Shown here: in pieces, positions 9,954-18,353 of the stretch | How the letters are laid out: every line of letters starts with the position of its first letter | Numbering within the stretch: the stretch's first letter is position 1 | Assembly (NCBI GenBank): GCA_038396625.1 | Contig: CP121688.1 | Span: forward strand, 620,001-684,000 | From: G038396625 sp038396625 | Lineage (GTDB): Bacteria > Bacillota > Clostridia > Peptostreptococcales > Thermotaleaceae | Direction of reading: 5' to 3' | DNA length: 64,000 nt | The notes under the pieces: model-generated | Database searches by the model: none | What the model was told of the DNA's origin: nothing | What the model saw: only the letters and a program-made list of their open reading frames with translations | Translations under genes and position numbers: made by a program

Positions 9954-10745
9954 ATGAATATCAAACACAGAATTAAGAAAAGAAGAGAAGCATTAAATGA
10001 ATTAGAAAATTTATGTAGCAGTTCAGGAAACCTGTTAATAATTCATTATTCTTGTGAGAGTTTTTATGATATTCCTGAAGGAAGAACTCCTAGAATCACG
10101 TCGATAGCAGTTAGATATTATAAAACCGCTCAAACGAAATCATTTTCTATTCATAAAATTGCAGAGAAAGATAAAATTCCATTTGAAGAGATACAAGAAA
10201 AGTACGATGCAATTGAGAGAAAAATGTTAGATGAATATTTTGAATTTGTTAAGCTTCATAAAGAATATTACTGGGTTCATTGGAACATGAGAGATATTAA
10301 CTATGGATTTGAAGCTATTGAATATAGATATAGTGTTCTTGGTGGTGAACCCATTTCAATAAATAATAGCAACAAGTTTGACTTGGCACGAAAATTAATT
10401 GATATGTACGGTCCAAAATACGTCAGCCATCCTCGGTTAGAGAAATTAATAGAAGAAAACCATATTACTAAACAAAACTATTTAACTGGTAAAGAAGAAG
10501 CAGAATGCTTCGAGAAAAAAGAGTTTGTTAAGCTGCATCAATCAACGCTTAGGAAAGTTGATGTTCTTCATTCTATTATTGAAAGAGTTTTAAATGATGA
10601 ACTTAAGACCAATGCAAAGCTTAAGGATATATATGGACTATCACCACAAGGGATTTTTCAATTAATTCAAGATAATTGGCTTGCAAGTTTAATTGGAACT
10701 TTAATAATATTAATATTAGGAGCTTACGTGGGAGGTTTTTTCTAA
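9954..10745 (+). CDS. Uncharacterised protein with C-terminal membrane anchor
   Basis: A 263-residue protein from the ATG at 9954, chosen because GGGAGG lies nine bases upstream; an upstream GTG at 9930 lacks such a site. The body is soluble and charged. It contains LLIIHYSCESFYD near residue 30 and YWVHWNMRDINYGFEAIEYR near 105, then one hydrophobic segment in the last 22 residues, so it is likely a tail-anchored protein. The acidic and aromatic pattern could fit an RNase H-like fold, but I cannot support that. I do not recognise the family. It opens a block of accessory genes between galE and a transposase. Confidence 0.6.
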   Translation: MNIKHRIKKRREALNELENLCSSSGNLLIIHYSCESFYDIPEGRTPRITSIAVRYYKTAQTKSFSIHKIAEKDKIPFEEIQEKYDAIERKMLDEYFEFVKLHKEYYWVHWNMRDINYGFEAIEYRYSVLGGEPISINNSNKFDLARKLIDMYGPKYVSHPRLEKLIEENHITKQNYLTGKEEAECFEKKEFVKLHQSTLRKVDVLHSIIERVLNDELKTNAKLKDIYGLSPQGIFQLIQDNWLASLIGTLIILILGAYVGGFF

Positions 10746-11041
10746 CCGAAGCAAAGCATTGATATCCAGTGAACCAACTAGCCTTAGAAGAAGTAATTTG
10801 AGAGACGAATTCTTATCATATTTAGTGAAGGTTGTTGAGAAGGAAGTAGGATCTTTGGCAGAGGTTGCTGCAGGGAGAGAATAGACATCATGGACGGGCA
10901 TAGATGAATAAGGAACTGTGTCCGTTTTGCTTTAGGTAGAGTTGTCGGAAAATTGTATCAATATGTACTGGTCAGAAATAGTTTATGTGTTGTATAGATA
11001 TTTAGGCGTATAGTTTGAATAAGGAAGAAAGAGGGAATTAA
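10746..11041. other. Intergenic stretch with possible gene remnant
   Basis: This 296-base gap has no convincing complete gene. From 10753 to 10884 the + strand reads as a 43-residue peptide that ends with TAG and looks protein-like (a mix of charged and aliphatic residues, ending VGSLAEVAAGRE), but it has no good start and no ribosome site. It may be the 3' end of a deleted gene. The rest, up to the ribosome site before 11042, shows nothing I can name. Confidence 0.25.
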
Positions 11042-11899
11042 ATGTTTGATTATACTTATAGTTTACCATTTAATGAGAATAAATTCGCGGAAATAATAAT
11101 AACTGAGTTAAAGAGGAAAGATGCGCATCAAGTTGCTCACCTACTTAAAGATTCCAAAGTATCATTGAATAATACTGGTATTTATTCGAATAATGTAGGT
11201 GGTGGAAGATGGAACGCTTATGCTGTTTACATTGAGATATATGTAAATCCTAATAACATTGATATTCTTTGCGAAAAGAATAATAAAGATATTATCTTTG
11301 CTATTTGCAATAGTGTTTTACCAGCTAATGTCGGATATGATCTTAAAGATGTAGAATTCTTTCCAGATTATTCTATTGACTATGATAATGAAGCTGACTT
11401 AGTCGAAGATCTTGTTAAGACTTCTAAGAGTCAATCAAAGAAAATAACCGAGATTCTTTCTAGTGACTTAATGAATAAAGGTTTTGAGATGTCTGAAGCG
11501 TATATTTATATGTATGCCATTGAAAATTCATTGCGCCAATTTGTCGAAAAAGTCTGTATCCAAATTCATGGAGAGAATTATTTTGATTCAATTAAATTGA
11601 CAAAAAGAATATCTAGTAAAATTGAATCTAGAAAGAAAGATGCTGCTGCAAAACAGTGGTTAAGTTTTAATAGCAATTCAGACATGTATTATCTTGATTT
11701 CATTGAGCTAGGAGATATAATCAAAGAAAACTGGACGGATTTTAAAGGTTACTTTCCTGATCAGGAATTTATTATTCCTAAGATAAATGAAATTGCTGAC
11801 GCTAGAAATAGAATTGCACACAATAGTTATATAGGTGATACGGAACGTATAATGTTAAAAGCGTATTATAGAATGATTTTAGGACAAATATTGAAATAA
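11042..11899 (+). CDS. HEPN-domain protein of unknown role
   Basis: A 285-residue soluble protein. Near residues 260-285 it has ADARNRIAHNSY, the R-x4-H signature of HEPN domains, preceded by an all-helical stretch from about residue 140 (EAYIYMYAIENSLRQFVEKV). The Rx4H motif is the RNA-cleaving site in many HEPN toxins and defence effectors, although many HEPN proteins are not nucleases. The first 120 residues appear mixed alpha/beta and are not recognised. The gene is preceded by GAGGGAA. Its setting among other unknown accessory genes next to a polysaccharide locus fits a defence or stress function, but this is inference. Confidence 0.65.
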   Translation: MFDYTYSLPFNENKFAEIIITELKRKDAHQVAHLLKDSKVSLNNTGIYSNNVGGGRWNAYAVYIEIYVNPNNIDILCEKNNKDIIFAICNSVLPANVGYDLKDVEFFPDYSIDYDNEADLVEDLVKTSKSQSKKITEILSSDLMNKGFEMSEAYIYMYAIENSLRQFVEKVCIQIHGENYFDSIKLTKRISSKIESRKKDAAAKQWLSFNSNSDMYYLDFIELGDIIKENWTDFKGYFPDQEFIIPKINEIADARNRIAHNSYIGDTERIMLKAYYRMILGQILK

Positions 11900-11933
11900 T
11901 TTACTAAACTCACCTATAAGGAGGCCTCTAGTC

Positions 11934-12563
11934 ATGGACACAAAATCAACTTTCAAAGGTAGAATAATTTCAATCCAACCACGCATACGTCTAACCAGGG
12001 CCTTCGACGAAGCCTCCCATACATATCTTGGTTATGCAATCACCTTAGACGGAGAGATAAACGAACAAAACACCACCTTCTCCGTCGGCATCGGGAAAGC
12101 AGCTCATGCCAAGCATCAATTTAAAGTAAATGACGTTATCTCCGGAGAGTGCGTTCAAGTACCAGATCCTGACACTGAGCCTACGGAGTATTACAAAGTG
12201 TCAAAACTCAAACTCATCACCAGAGGTACCATCTCTAACACATCATCTCCCTGGGAACTTGTGCCGCCGGAGCTGGAAGTTTACAGAGAAAGAGGACACC
12301 GTAGACTGGCAGCCAGGACATATGATACGAAGTGTAGCAGCTGCATGTGGGGCTGTAGAATGCCTGCTGAGATAATTATTGATAACTGGAATCCGAGAGG
12401 CAGGAAGAAATATAGATTTGAGACATTCTGTTATGGTCCACTAAGTTGCAAGCTGTATAAGGCTGGTCCAAACCGGAAGGTGGAAGGTCGGAATGGGATG
12501 GTGTATGTCGAGGAAGATTGGGTTGATGCTATGAACGTGGAGCATCGAGGAGAAGATGAGTAG
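11934..12563 (+). CDS. Uncharacterised cysteine-rich protein
   Basis: A 209-residue protein of unknown function. The first 110 residues look like a small beta-barrel (GRIISIQPRIRL, then EINEQNTTFSVGIG, then FKVNDVISGECV). The C-terminal third has cysteines spaced as CSSCMWGC near residue 140 and C-x4-C in FCYGPLSCKLY near 180, which could bind zinc or another metal. The ATG follows GGAGGC. It sits 35 bases after the HEPN gene on the same strand and has a higher GC content than its neighbours. An OB-fold nucleic-acid-binding protein is conceivable but unproven. Confidence 0.6.
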   Translation: MDTKSTFKGRIISIQPRIRLTRAFDEASHTYLGYAITLDGEINEQNTTFSVGIGKAAHAKHQFKVNDVISGECVQVPDPDTEPTEYYKVSKLKLITRGTISNTSSPWELVPPELEVYRERGHRRLAARTYDTKCSSCMWGCRMPAEIIIDNWNPRGRKKYRFETFCYGPLSCKLYKAGPNRKVEGRNGMVYVEEDWVDAMNVEHRGEDE

Positions 12564-12588
12564 ATTGTGTTGAAGGTGGGTGATATGA

Positions 12589-13482
12589 TTGGATTTGAAT
12601 GGACTAATATCAACAATAATAAGTTCAACAGCAGCTCTTGTAGCTATTATCGGTGGATTCTTAGTAAGTAGAGTAATTACACTATCCGGTGAAAAAAATG
12701 GAATATTGAAGAAAATTAAAGAAATAGACAAAGAATTAGACATAAAGAATACTTTGTATGAATCAGCAAAACAAGTAGTCCAAGATGAAGATGTTGATGA
12801 TTTTGTTCGAGAATATGCAGAAGATATACTTTTCAATAATAAAACTGTTGAAGACATCTTGGAAGAAGATCATACTATCAAATTGGAACGGAATGTCATT
12901 GACTCAGCGCTAGCTAGAGTAGCCGAAATTTTTGAATTTATTGTAAAGAAAATACAATCAACAGATGACAGTTATTCGCTTCCATCAGATTTTAATGAGT
13001 TTACTCGTGATAATGAAATCAAGATTAGCGAAGATAGGAGCTGGCATGAACTAATATATGATTTGGTTCTAAGCCATATCCCACAGCAACAATCAAGTTT
13101 CCCATATTCAAATTTAATAAGTTCTGTTAGTGATTTCAATAATTTTAAACCAATACTTTCATCACAAGAGTATAAGGCAAATGTAAGCAAAGTGAAGGCC
13201 TTAGAAGATGATATAAAGGTTTTAAAAGCTTTAAGAAGCGCAGAAGATGATATGCTAAATGGTTACGGGAAGATCTCTGGACTATGGGGTGGATTAGCAG
13301 TGCTAATTTATGCTTGTGTCGTTGGAATAATAATACCTAGCTTCCTATTGCCATACCCATTAAATCATTATGATGACACGGCAACTAGAATGACGCTACT
13401 AATATTGTTTGTTAGTGAGTTAATTGCTATATTCAGCTATTTGGGTTTTGCCATGTTTAGATTGACTAAGCATGATAGCTAG
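12589..13482 (+). CDS. Uncharacterised membrane protein
   Basis: A 297-residue protein with one membrane helix at the N terminus (about residues 8-30, including ALVAIIGGFLVS), a charged, partly coiled-coil cytoplasmic or external domain of about 200 residues, and two helices near the C terminus (about 230-255 and 270-292). The start is probably TTG at 12589, with AAGGTGGG a few bases upstream; no ATG is in frame nearby. The family is not recognised. It closes the group of accessory genes and is followed by a strong terminator. Confidence 0.55.
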   Translation: MDLNGLISTIISSTAALVAIIGGFLVSRVITLSGEKNGILKKIKEIDKELDIKNTLYESAKQVVQDEDVDDFVREYAEDILFNNKTVEDILEEDHTIKLERNVIDSALARVAEIFEFIVKKIQSTDDSYSLPSDFNEFTRDNEIKISEDRSWHELIYDLVLSHIPQQQSSFPYSNLISSVSDFNNFKPILSSQEYKANVSKVKALEDDIKVLKALRSAEDDMLNGYGKISGLWGGLAVLIYACVVGIIIPSFLLPYPLNHYDDTATRMTLLILFVSELIAIFSYLGFAMFRLTKHDS

Positions 13483-13573
13483 GGGGATTGAGTTAATCAA
13501 GTGGCGGTGTATCATAGAGTTGAACACGAGTGAGTAATGAGAACGATAGTCAACCTCAAAGAAACATAATAAG

Positions 13574-13617
13574 AAGACCATGATTGGCAGTTTTTCAGCT
13601 GCTAGTCATGGTCTTTT
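13574..13617 (+). terminator. Rho-independent terminator
   Basis: Ten-base stem AAGACCATGA / TCATGGTCTT closing a loop region, followed by T6. It lies 90 bases after the membrane-protein gene and should end transcription of the accessory genes. Confidence 0.8.
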
Positions 13618-13627
13618 TTCGTGCTAT

Positions 13628-13780
13628 TTGTAGCACGGGGACATTTCTACACTAATGGGAAAAATGGACTAAAATTCGACAAAGCTCCGCAGTGTTCCGC
13701 AGGAAATTGAGTGGGTCAAGAGATAGAAGAAGAGAAGGAAGGGCGTAGCTGTGGGCGGATAGTTAGAGTTTTAAGTAGAA
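13628..13780. repeat. REP-like repeat A, next to the RAYT gene
   Basis: A stretch beginning GTAGCACGGGGACA and containing AATTCGACAAAGCTCCGCAG that recurs in diverged form at about 16183-16325. It lies directly beyond the 3' end of the RAYT transposase gene. REP/BIME sequences mobilised by RAYT enzymes are typically found flanking the transposase, so this is the probable family association. Similarity was judged by eye. Confidence 0.55.
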
Positions 13781-13874
13781 AAGTTTGGTTGAAGGGAAAG
13801 AAGGGAATGACAAAAAAGCGGTGATTATGTGATGAGATCATCGCTGAGGTAAGAAGGGCATAGATAAGAGTTGC

Positions 13875-14807
13875 TTATGCGGCTCTCATGCTTCTTAGTA
13901 CGGTAGAAAGTAGATGTTGATAACGAGAGTCATTTTTAAGTAGTTGATAACCCCTTTGGCAGAGTTTGGCCACCTCGGAGATACATACGTTTCCAATGAC
14001 TTTACATATATCTTTGTAGGTGTAGTCGCATAGACAGCGTAAGAAAAATGCAGATATGGCTCTAAAGTCTGATACATGGTGATTGTACTTGATCTTTACC
14101 AGATGTGGGGTATCAATGTGTAGCAGTTGAGAAACAGTAGATACCACTTCTTCTGGAGAATTATCTCTTGCAAGATGGAAGCGGTCACTACGATATTCAT
14201 AGGATTTAGTGAGGGTGTTGATTAGTTCTTGTAGGTCTTCCTTTTGATTGACTTTGTTGTAGTTTGTGACGAACTCAGCATATTTCATTCGAGCGGTTTT
14301 CCTATTTTTAGAGAAATAGGATAGGATAAAGCTTTGATCAATGAGTCCGAAGTCATCGTCATAGTAGCCTAAGTATATTCCATAGGAAGAGAAGTAGTAT
14401 GTATGCACAGCATCTTTAAACTTAGGCAAATCCTTGGGGTTGTTATGGATGTAGGCAGAAACTGTTAGGTTATAGTTGTCTTTATCAATGACTTTGCTTG
14501 CGAATCTTCCTTGGAATAAATGACCATGACGCTTGTATTTTCGGTTGTAGTATTGAGCATAGCAAAGATTTAGACCATGCATGAACTTTGAGATGTCACA
14601 GCCTAAGGGATCAAGTTGGATATGAAGATGGGTATCCATGAGGCAATAGGCTAGGACTTGGGATTTGAATTTCTCACAGTAGATGGAGAGAAGTTTAAGA
14701 TACTTTACTTTGTCTTGGTCGTTTCTAAAGAGCGGTACTTCACTGATACTTCTGCACATAATGTGATGGGTGGTTTCAGGGTTTTTCTTTCTTGCAGCTC
14801 TAGGCAT
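13875..14807 (-). mobile_element. REP-associated tyrosine transposase (RAYT, Y1/IS200-like)
   Basis: A 310-residue single-domain HUH transposase encoded on the minus strand. The start is the ATG at 14807, six bases after GGAGG; a longer reading frame upstream lacks a ribosome site. The fold signature is present: THHIMCRS near residue 13, the metal-binding HUH pair as THLHIQL (His60 and His62), RHGHLFQGRF near 93-102, and the catalytic Tyr in AYIHNNP near residue 119. RAYTs are domesticated single-copy relatives of IS200/IS605 TnpA that process REP hairpins. The C-terminal 150 residues carry a helical extension ending in a DnaA-like helical region. No flanking IS ends are seen, which fits a RAYT rather than a full insertion sequence. 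Confidence 0.88.
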
Positions 14808-15033
14808 AAAAGCACCTCCGAACAAATGTTTTGTTAGTTTTATTATTACATAGATAGGAGATATGTGCAATGAATTATAAATACAAATGATTGAATATTC
14901 AGATAATAATCGAAAGCAATATCATATTATAATTATAGGAATATATGTTATAATACTGTTGAGATTAACTATATATAAATAAGTGGTTATAATAAGTGAT
15001 ATATCAACATTGTATAAAACTGGAGGTGTTTAC

Positions 15034-15273
15034 ATGAATGAAATACTTCAACAAATACTAGATGAGTTAAAGGAACTTAAAGAAGGACAAGACAGAATAG
15101 AAAAGAAACTACACTCTGTTTATGATGATACAGCTAAAGTAACAGAAAATATAACTGAAATCAATATAAAAATGGAAAATATATCTGATGATATGGAATT
15201 TATTAAGCATAAAGAACAGCAAACAGAACAAGATTTATTTAAACTAAAGAAGAATTTACAAATAATCAAATAA
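15034..15273 (+). CDS. Small coiled-coil protein, copy 1
   Basis: A 79-residue, highly charged, almost wholly helical protein with heptad character (QQILDELKELKEGQDRIEKK) and the ending FIKHKEQQTEQDLFKLKK. The ATG follows GGAGGTG by six bases. It is clearly related to the gene at 17111, which has the same ending pattern, and both are followed by a VanZ reading frame. The function is unknown; similar small coiled-coil proteins occur in strings in Clostridia. Confidence 0.7.
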   Translation: MNEILQQILDELKELKEGQDRIEKKLHSVYDDTAKVTENITEINIKMENISDDMEFIKHKEQQTEQDLFKLKKNLQIIK

Positions 15274-15340
15274 GAGTACGACCAAAGGCGATTCAGTATA
15301 TTCCATAGACAGAAATGAAATTTTAAAAGGACTTATTTAA

Positions 15341-15544
15341 ATGATCAAAAATAGAAAACAAATAAAATCGATAATTTCATGGATAGCCGTCCTATTATGG
15401 ATGGCATTAATTTTTAATCTGTCATTGTAGGTTAGAGAGGAATCTAATAAATTAAGTAAAGGCATAACAGAGGCTATTGTAGAAACAGTTGAGAAAGCTG
15501 CTTCAGAAGCTGATTTTGATATTAATAAATTCAATCATTTTTAA
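15341..15544 (+). pseudogene. Broken VanZ-family gene
   Basis: The frame reads MIKNRKQIKSIISWIAVLLW onward and closely follows the first 66 residues of the intact VanZ gene at 17521. It has an in-frame TAG at 15428-15430 where the intact copy has the Gln of SSQVREE, and it stops with TAA at 15542, so about 85 C-terminal residues are absent. The upstream leader (AAAAGGACTTATT) is also shared with the intact copy. This is the relic of a duplication of the coiled-coil plus VanZ gene pair. Confidence 0.88.
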
Positions 15545-15559
15545 AGTATTTACAAGTGT

Positions 15560-15590
15560 TGAAACCAAGGGGATGGTTCCTGCGGTCATA
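15560..15590 (+). repeat. REP-like short repeat 1 (CCAAGGGGA type)
   Basis: AACCAAGGGGATGGTTCC followed by TGCGGT. The same block recurs at 16106, 16827 and, in altered form, at 17421. It lies just beyond the VanZ pseudogene. Confidence 0.6.
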
Positions 15591-15700
15591 TCTATAAACA
15601 ATAAATTATAATAATCTAGCTAAATCCTCTTATCTATTGTAGGGTATTATAAATAAGTGATATAATATCCTTAATATAAACCGATACGGAGGATAGAAAA

Positions 15701-15976
15701 ATGGATGGGAAGGTTTTTGCATTACTAGAAAAAATGTATAGTGAAATGCAAACAGGTTTTTCAAAAACAAATGACAGATTAGATAAAATAGAAAATAAAA
15801 TTTTAAAAATAGATAGCAAATTAGACAATGAAATGAATAGTAAAATAGAATCATTATTTGATGGATATAAACAGAATACAGAAATAAATCAAAGAATTGA
15901 GACTAAACTAGATGATTTGACTAATAAGGTTGAAAGACAAGAGGTAGAAATCAGAGTTATTAAAGGCGGAAAGTAA
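15701..15976 (+). CDS. Small coiled-coil protein, copy 2
   Basis: A 91-residue charged helical protein with continuous heptads (NDRLDKIENKILKIDSKLD) and an N-terminal LLEKMYSEMQ segment. GGAGG lies eight to nine bases before the ATG. It is most like the gene at 16512 (LLEKIYLELQ). No enzymatic motif is visible. It probably forms a homo- or hetero-oligomeric coiled coil; the role is unknown. Confidence 0.65.
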   Translation: MDGKVFALLEKMYSEMQTGFSKTNDRLDKIENKILKIDSKLDNEMNSKIESLFDGYKQNTEINQRIETKLDDLTNKVERQEVEIRVIKGGK

Positions 15977-16105
15977 GAAAATTTACAATGGACAATTACA
16001 ATGAACAATTATAAGAATAGAAATAAATATTGGACGGTTAATAAAGTCTTTTGAAGAATATAATCTTTAAGAGACTTTATTTATTTCAATAATAAAATAA
16101 ATATA

Positions 16106-16134
16106 AACCAAGGGGACGGTTCGTACGGTTGCAT
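16106..16134 (+). repeat. REP-like short repeat 2
   Basis: AACCAAGGGGACGGTTCG followed by TACGGTTG. Same block as at 15560 and 16827. A few dozen bases upstream (about 16042-16080) an imperfect hairpin AAAGTCTTTT / AAGAGACTTT could serve as a terminator for copy 2. Confidence 0.65.
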
Positions 16135-16182
16135 ATAAAATGATATTATAAACAAGGATGAATAAAATTTGAAAAGACAAGT

Positions 16183-16325
16183 CACGTAGCACGAGGACAC
16201 TTCTCAACTATTAAGAAAATTAGGCTATAATTCGACAAAACTCCGCAGTGCTCTGCAGGAAATGGATGGGGTGGAAAATTAAAAAAGAGGGTAAAAGGGG
16301 TAGCCAGTGGGGAATTGGGAAGGTA
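16183..16325. repeat. REP-like repeat B
   Basis: Diverged copy of the stretch at 13628: GTAGCACGAGGACA, then AATTCGACAAAACTCCGCAG, then a purine-rich tail with GGGTAGCCAGTGGGG. Two copies flank the RAYT gene and first coiled-coil cassette. It lies in an otherwise gene-free stretch from 15977 to 16511. Confidence 0.55.
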
Positions 16326-16511
16326 AAAAGGCTAACTTCAATAAATAAATAAAACAAATAACAGAGAATGAAAAATATTATCCAGATAGTTCAATTACTT
16401 TATAGAATAAATCTTTCAATTCTTTTTCCGTTGAAAAGTAAAGAATGTTAGCATATAATAAAGCTAAATAAATATGGTACTTAAGCTAGGATCCCAGAAA
16501 GGGTGAATTGA

Positions 16512-16826
16512 ATGAGTAATAACAGTGAAATGATGAATCTGCTAGAAAAGATATATTTAGAACTTCAGCAAACTAAAAAAGAACTAAAGGATGAAATAAG
16601 TGAAAATAGAAAATCTATCATAAAATTAGAGTCTATAATAGAAAGTGAAATCTCTGACAAAATCAGGGGATTATATGATTCGAGAGAAGTTATAAACGAT
16701 AAGCTAGATGTGCTTGATGAAAAGATGGATAAAATGCAGTTTGATGTCAATAACCTGACAATGAAAGTAGCCCAAAGTGATAATACAATTATTGAATTAA
16801 AGCGTAATCTAAAGACGGTAAAATGA
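16512..16826 (+). CDS. Small coiled-coil protein, copy 3
   Basis: A 104-residue charged helical protein with heptads throughout (LLEKIYLELQQTKKELKDEI at the N terminus, DKLDVLDEKMDKM in the middle) and the ending ELKRNLKTVK. AGAAAGGG precedes the ATG. It is the closest relative of copy 2. The stop codon abuts a REP-like block, so the repeat lies directly at the 3' end of the gene. Confidence 0.65.
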   Translation: MSNNSEMMNLLEKIYLELQQTKKELKDEISENRKSIIKLESIIESEISDKIRGLYDSREVINDKLDVLDEKMDKMQFDVNNLTMKVAQSDNTIIELKRNLKTVK

Positions 16827-16856
16827 AACCAAGGGGACGGTTCTCGTGGTTGGAAG
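16827..16856 (+). repeat. REP-like short repeat 3
   Basis: AACCAAGGGGACGGTTCT followed by CGTGGTTGG, directly after the coiled-coil gene copy 3. It is the clearest copy of the block also seen at 15560 and 16106. Confidence 0.65.
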
Positions 16857-16982
16857 CCGTGCCAACAATATAGTAAGATAAATAAGTAATCATTGGTGGC
16901 AGGCACTTAACTTGTTAACTTATTAAGATAATGATTTTCAGGTGATCTTAGTATGATAGAAGAATTTAATGAGATAAAAAAG

Positions 16983-17016
16983 GCACGATTTGCCGTTTAT
17001 CAGCAGATCGTGCTTT
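16983..17016 (+). terminator. Rho-independent terminator
   Basis: GCACGATTTGC / GCAGATCGTGC stem with one mismatch and a T6 tail, located between coiled-coil copies 3 and 4. Confidence 0.7.
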
Positions 17017-17110
17017 TTTCTTATTTGATGCTATTTGTTCCATCGCTTACATTTAAACGTGTGATATAATATAATTACAAAAGAATAAGAGAGATATGGA
17101 GGATGGAAGC

Positions 17111-17389
17111 ATGGAGCAACTATTAAAACAAATCCTTGAAAAAATAAACGATATGGATGGAAAAGTGAATCACATAGATGAAAAAGTCAATCGCATGGAT
17201 GAAAAAGTGAACCGTATAGAAACTAAGCTAGATCGTGTTTATAATCAGACCGCAGATTTAACAGAATTTAAAACAGAAACATTACAGAACTTTTCAGATA
17301 TTAAGGATACTTTGAAATTTGTATTGCACAAGGAAATTGAAACAGAAAAAGAAATATTTACATTAAAGCAGGAGAAGCAAAGTAAGTAA
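17111..17389 (+). CDS. Small coiled-coil protein, copy 4
   Basis: A 92-residue helical protein with three near-exact seven-residue repeats (MDGKVNH, IDEKVNR, MDEKVNR), followed by IETKLDRVY and an ending FVLHKEIETEKEIFTLK that matches copy 1. The ATG at 17111 is preferred over the one at 17096 because GGAGG lies eight bases before it. It precedes the intact VanZ gene, just as copy 1 precedes the broken VanZ. The heptads predict a stable parallel coiled coil; the function is unknown. Confidence 0.7.
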   Translation: MEQLLKQILEKINDMDGKVNHIDEKVNRMDEKVNRIETKLDRVYNQTADLTEFKTETLQNFSDIKDTLKFVLHKEIETEKEIFTLKQEKQSK

Positions 17390-17420
17390 GTCCTATAGGA
17401 TATGTTATGAAAATAAAACG

Positions 17421-17446
17421 TACCAAGGGCACGTGCTTGTGGATGG
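17421..17446 (+). repeat. REP-like short repeat 4 (diverged)
   Basis: TACCAAGGGCACGTGCTTGTGG, an altered copy of the CCAAGGGGACGG block, between coiled-coil copy 4 and VanZ. Confidence 0.45.
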
Positions 17447-17520
17447 GCAAGTACAATAAAAGTTATATACCCAATAAAACATAAGAATTTTATAAATGAA
17501 TGAAAAAGGACTTATTATAA

Positions 17521-17976
17521 ATGATTAAAAATAGGAAACAAATAATAATAATTTCATGGATAGCCGTCCTACTCTGGATGGTATTCATTTTCAATTTATC
17601 ATCCCAAGTGAGGGAAGAATCTAATAATCTGAGTAAGGGTGTAACAGAGATTCTGATAAAGACAGTAGAGAAGGTTGCTCCGAAGGCTGAGTTTGATTTA
17701 GATCGCTTGAATCATATTATCAGAAAGAATGCTCACTTTTTTGCTTATTTAGTACTTGGGATATTGGTGTTAAATGCAATGAGGAGAAGTGGCGTTGATA
17801 GCGTTAGGTGGGTTTTATTGATTTGTATTCTTTATGCTGTATCCGATGAAGTGCACCAGTTCTTTGTGCCTGGAAGGGGTCCTGGAGTGAAGGATGTTTT
17901 GATTGACAGTGCTGGCGCTATTGCTGGGATTGGGATGTATAAAATATTAAGTAAAGTTTATCGAAGAAGGATATGA
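17521..17976 (+). CDS. VanZ family membrane protein
   Basis: A 151-residue protein with four predicted membrane helices. Family motifs are visible: IFNLSSQ after helix 1, NAHFFAYLVLG near residue 70, and DEVHQFFVPGRGPGVKDVLID near 120, the most conserved part of VanZ proteins. VanZ relatives in Firmicutes are linked to glycopeptide tolerance or envelope stress, but most are uncharacterised. It is the intact member of a duplicated pair; the other copy at 15341 is a pseudogene. Confidence 0.88.
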   Translation: MIKNRKQIIIISWIAVLLWMVFIFNLSSQVREESNNLSKGVTEILIKTVEKVAPKAEFDLDRLNHIIRKNAHFFAYLVLGILVLNAMRRSGVDSVRWVLLICILYAVSDEVHQFFVPGRGPGVKDVLIDSAGAIAGIGMYKILSKVYRRRI

Positions 17977-18353
17977 AAGATTCTATAGAGTGATACATCC
18001 ATGATATATGATAAGTTGCAGCATATCGTCCAAATTAAAAATTTAATTACACAAGAAAAATTGATAGATTAATAAGAAATTAAGTGTTAAACAAGAGACA
18101 TGGTAGGATGAGTACAAGATATTGATTTGAAATTCAAAGATGTTATAATGTGTTTACAATCAATTGGATATATGTTATTATAAATATAATTTTTTTGAAG
18201 TTATGATAGGTTATCAATATAATTACAATTACTAAATGTATTAGCATTTGGATAATAAATCATTGTCTGCATGAAAATACGATTAGGATTTTGTTGCTTA
18301 GTATTGAAACAAATCGATATGTCACGTCTAATATATGATGATATGAAATACTC
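17977..18353. other. Intergenic region without recognised gene
   Basis: A 377-base AT-rich gap. I see no convincing gene, terminator or riboswitch. It should hold the promoter of the DUF2294/sbt genes; TTGAAATTC near 18126 and TATAAT-like TTATAATG near 18143 are possible elements. Confidence 0.4.

Noticed and set aside
15341..15544. In-frame TAG in the VanZ-like frame considered as pyrrolysine readthrough
   Set aside because: The copy also stops early at 15542 and lacks the conserved VanZ C-terminal motifs, whereas the intact copy has Gln at that position. Simple decay explains it.
16042..16080. Imperfect hairpin AAAGTCTTTT / AAGAGACTTT as an independent element
   Set aside because: It resembles the terminator at 23176 and is most simply a weak terminator; too imperfect to list separately with confidence.
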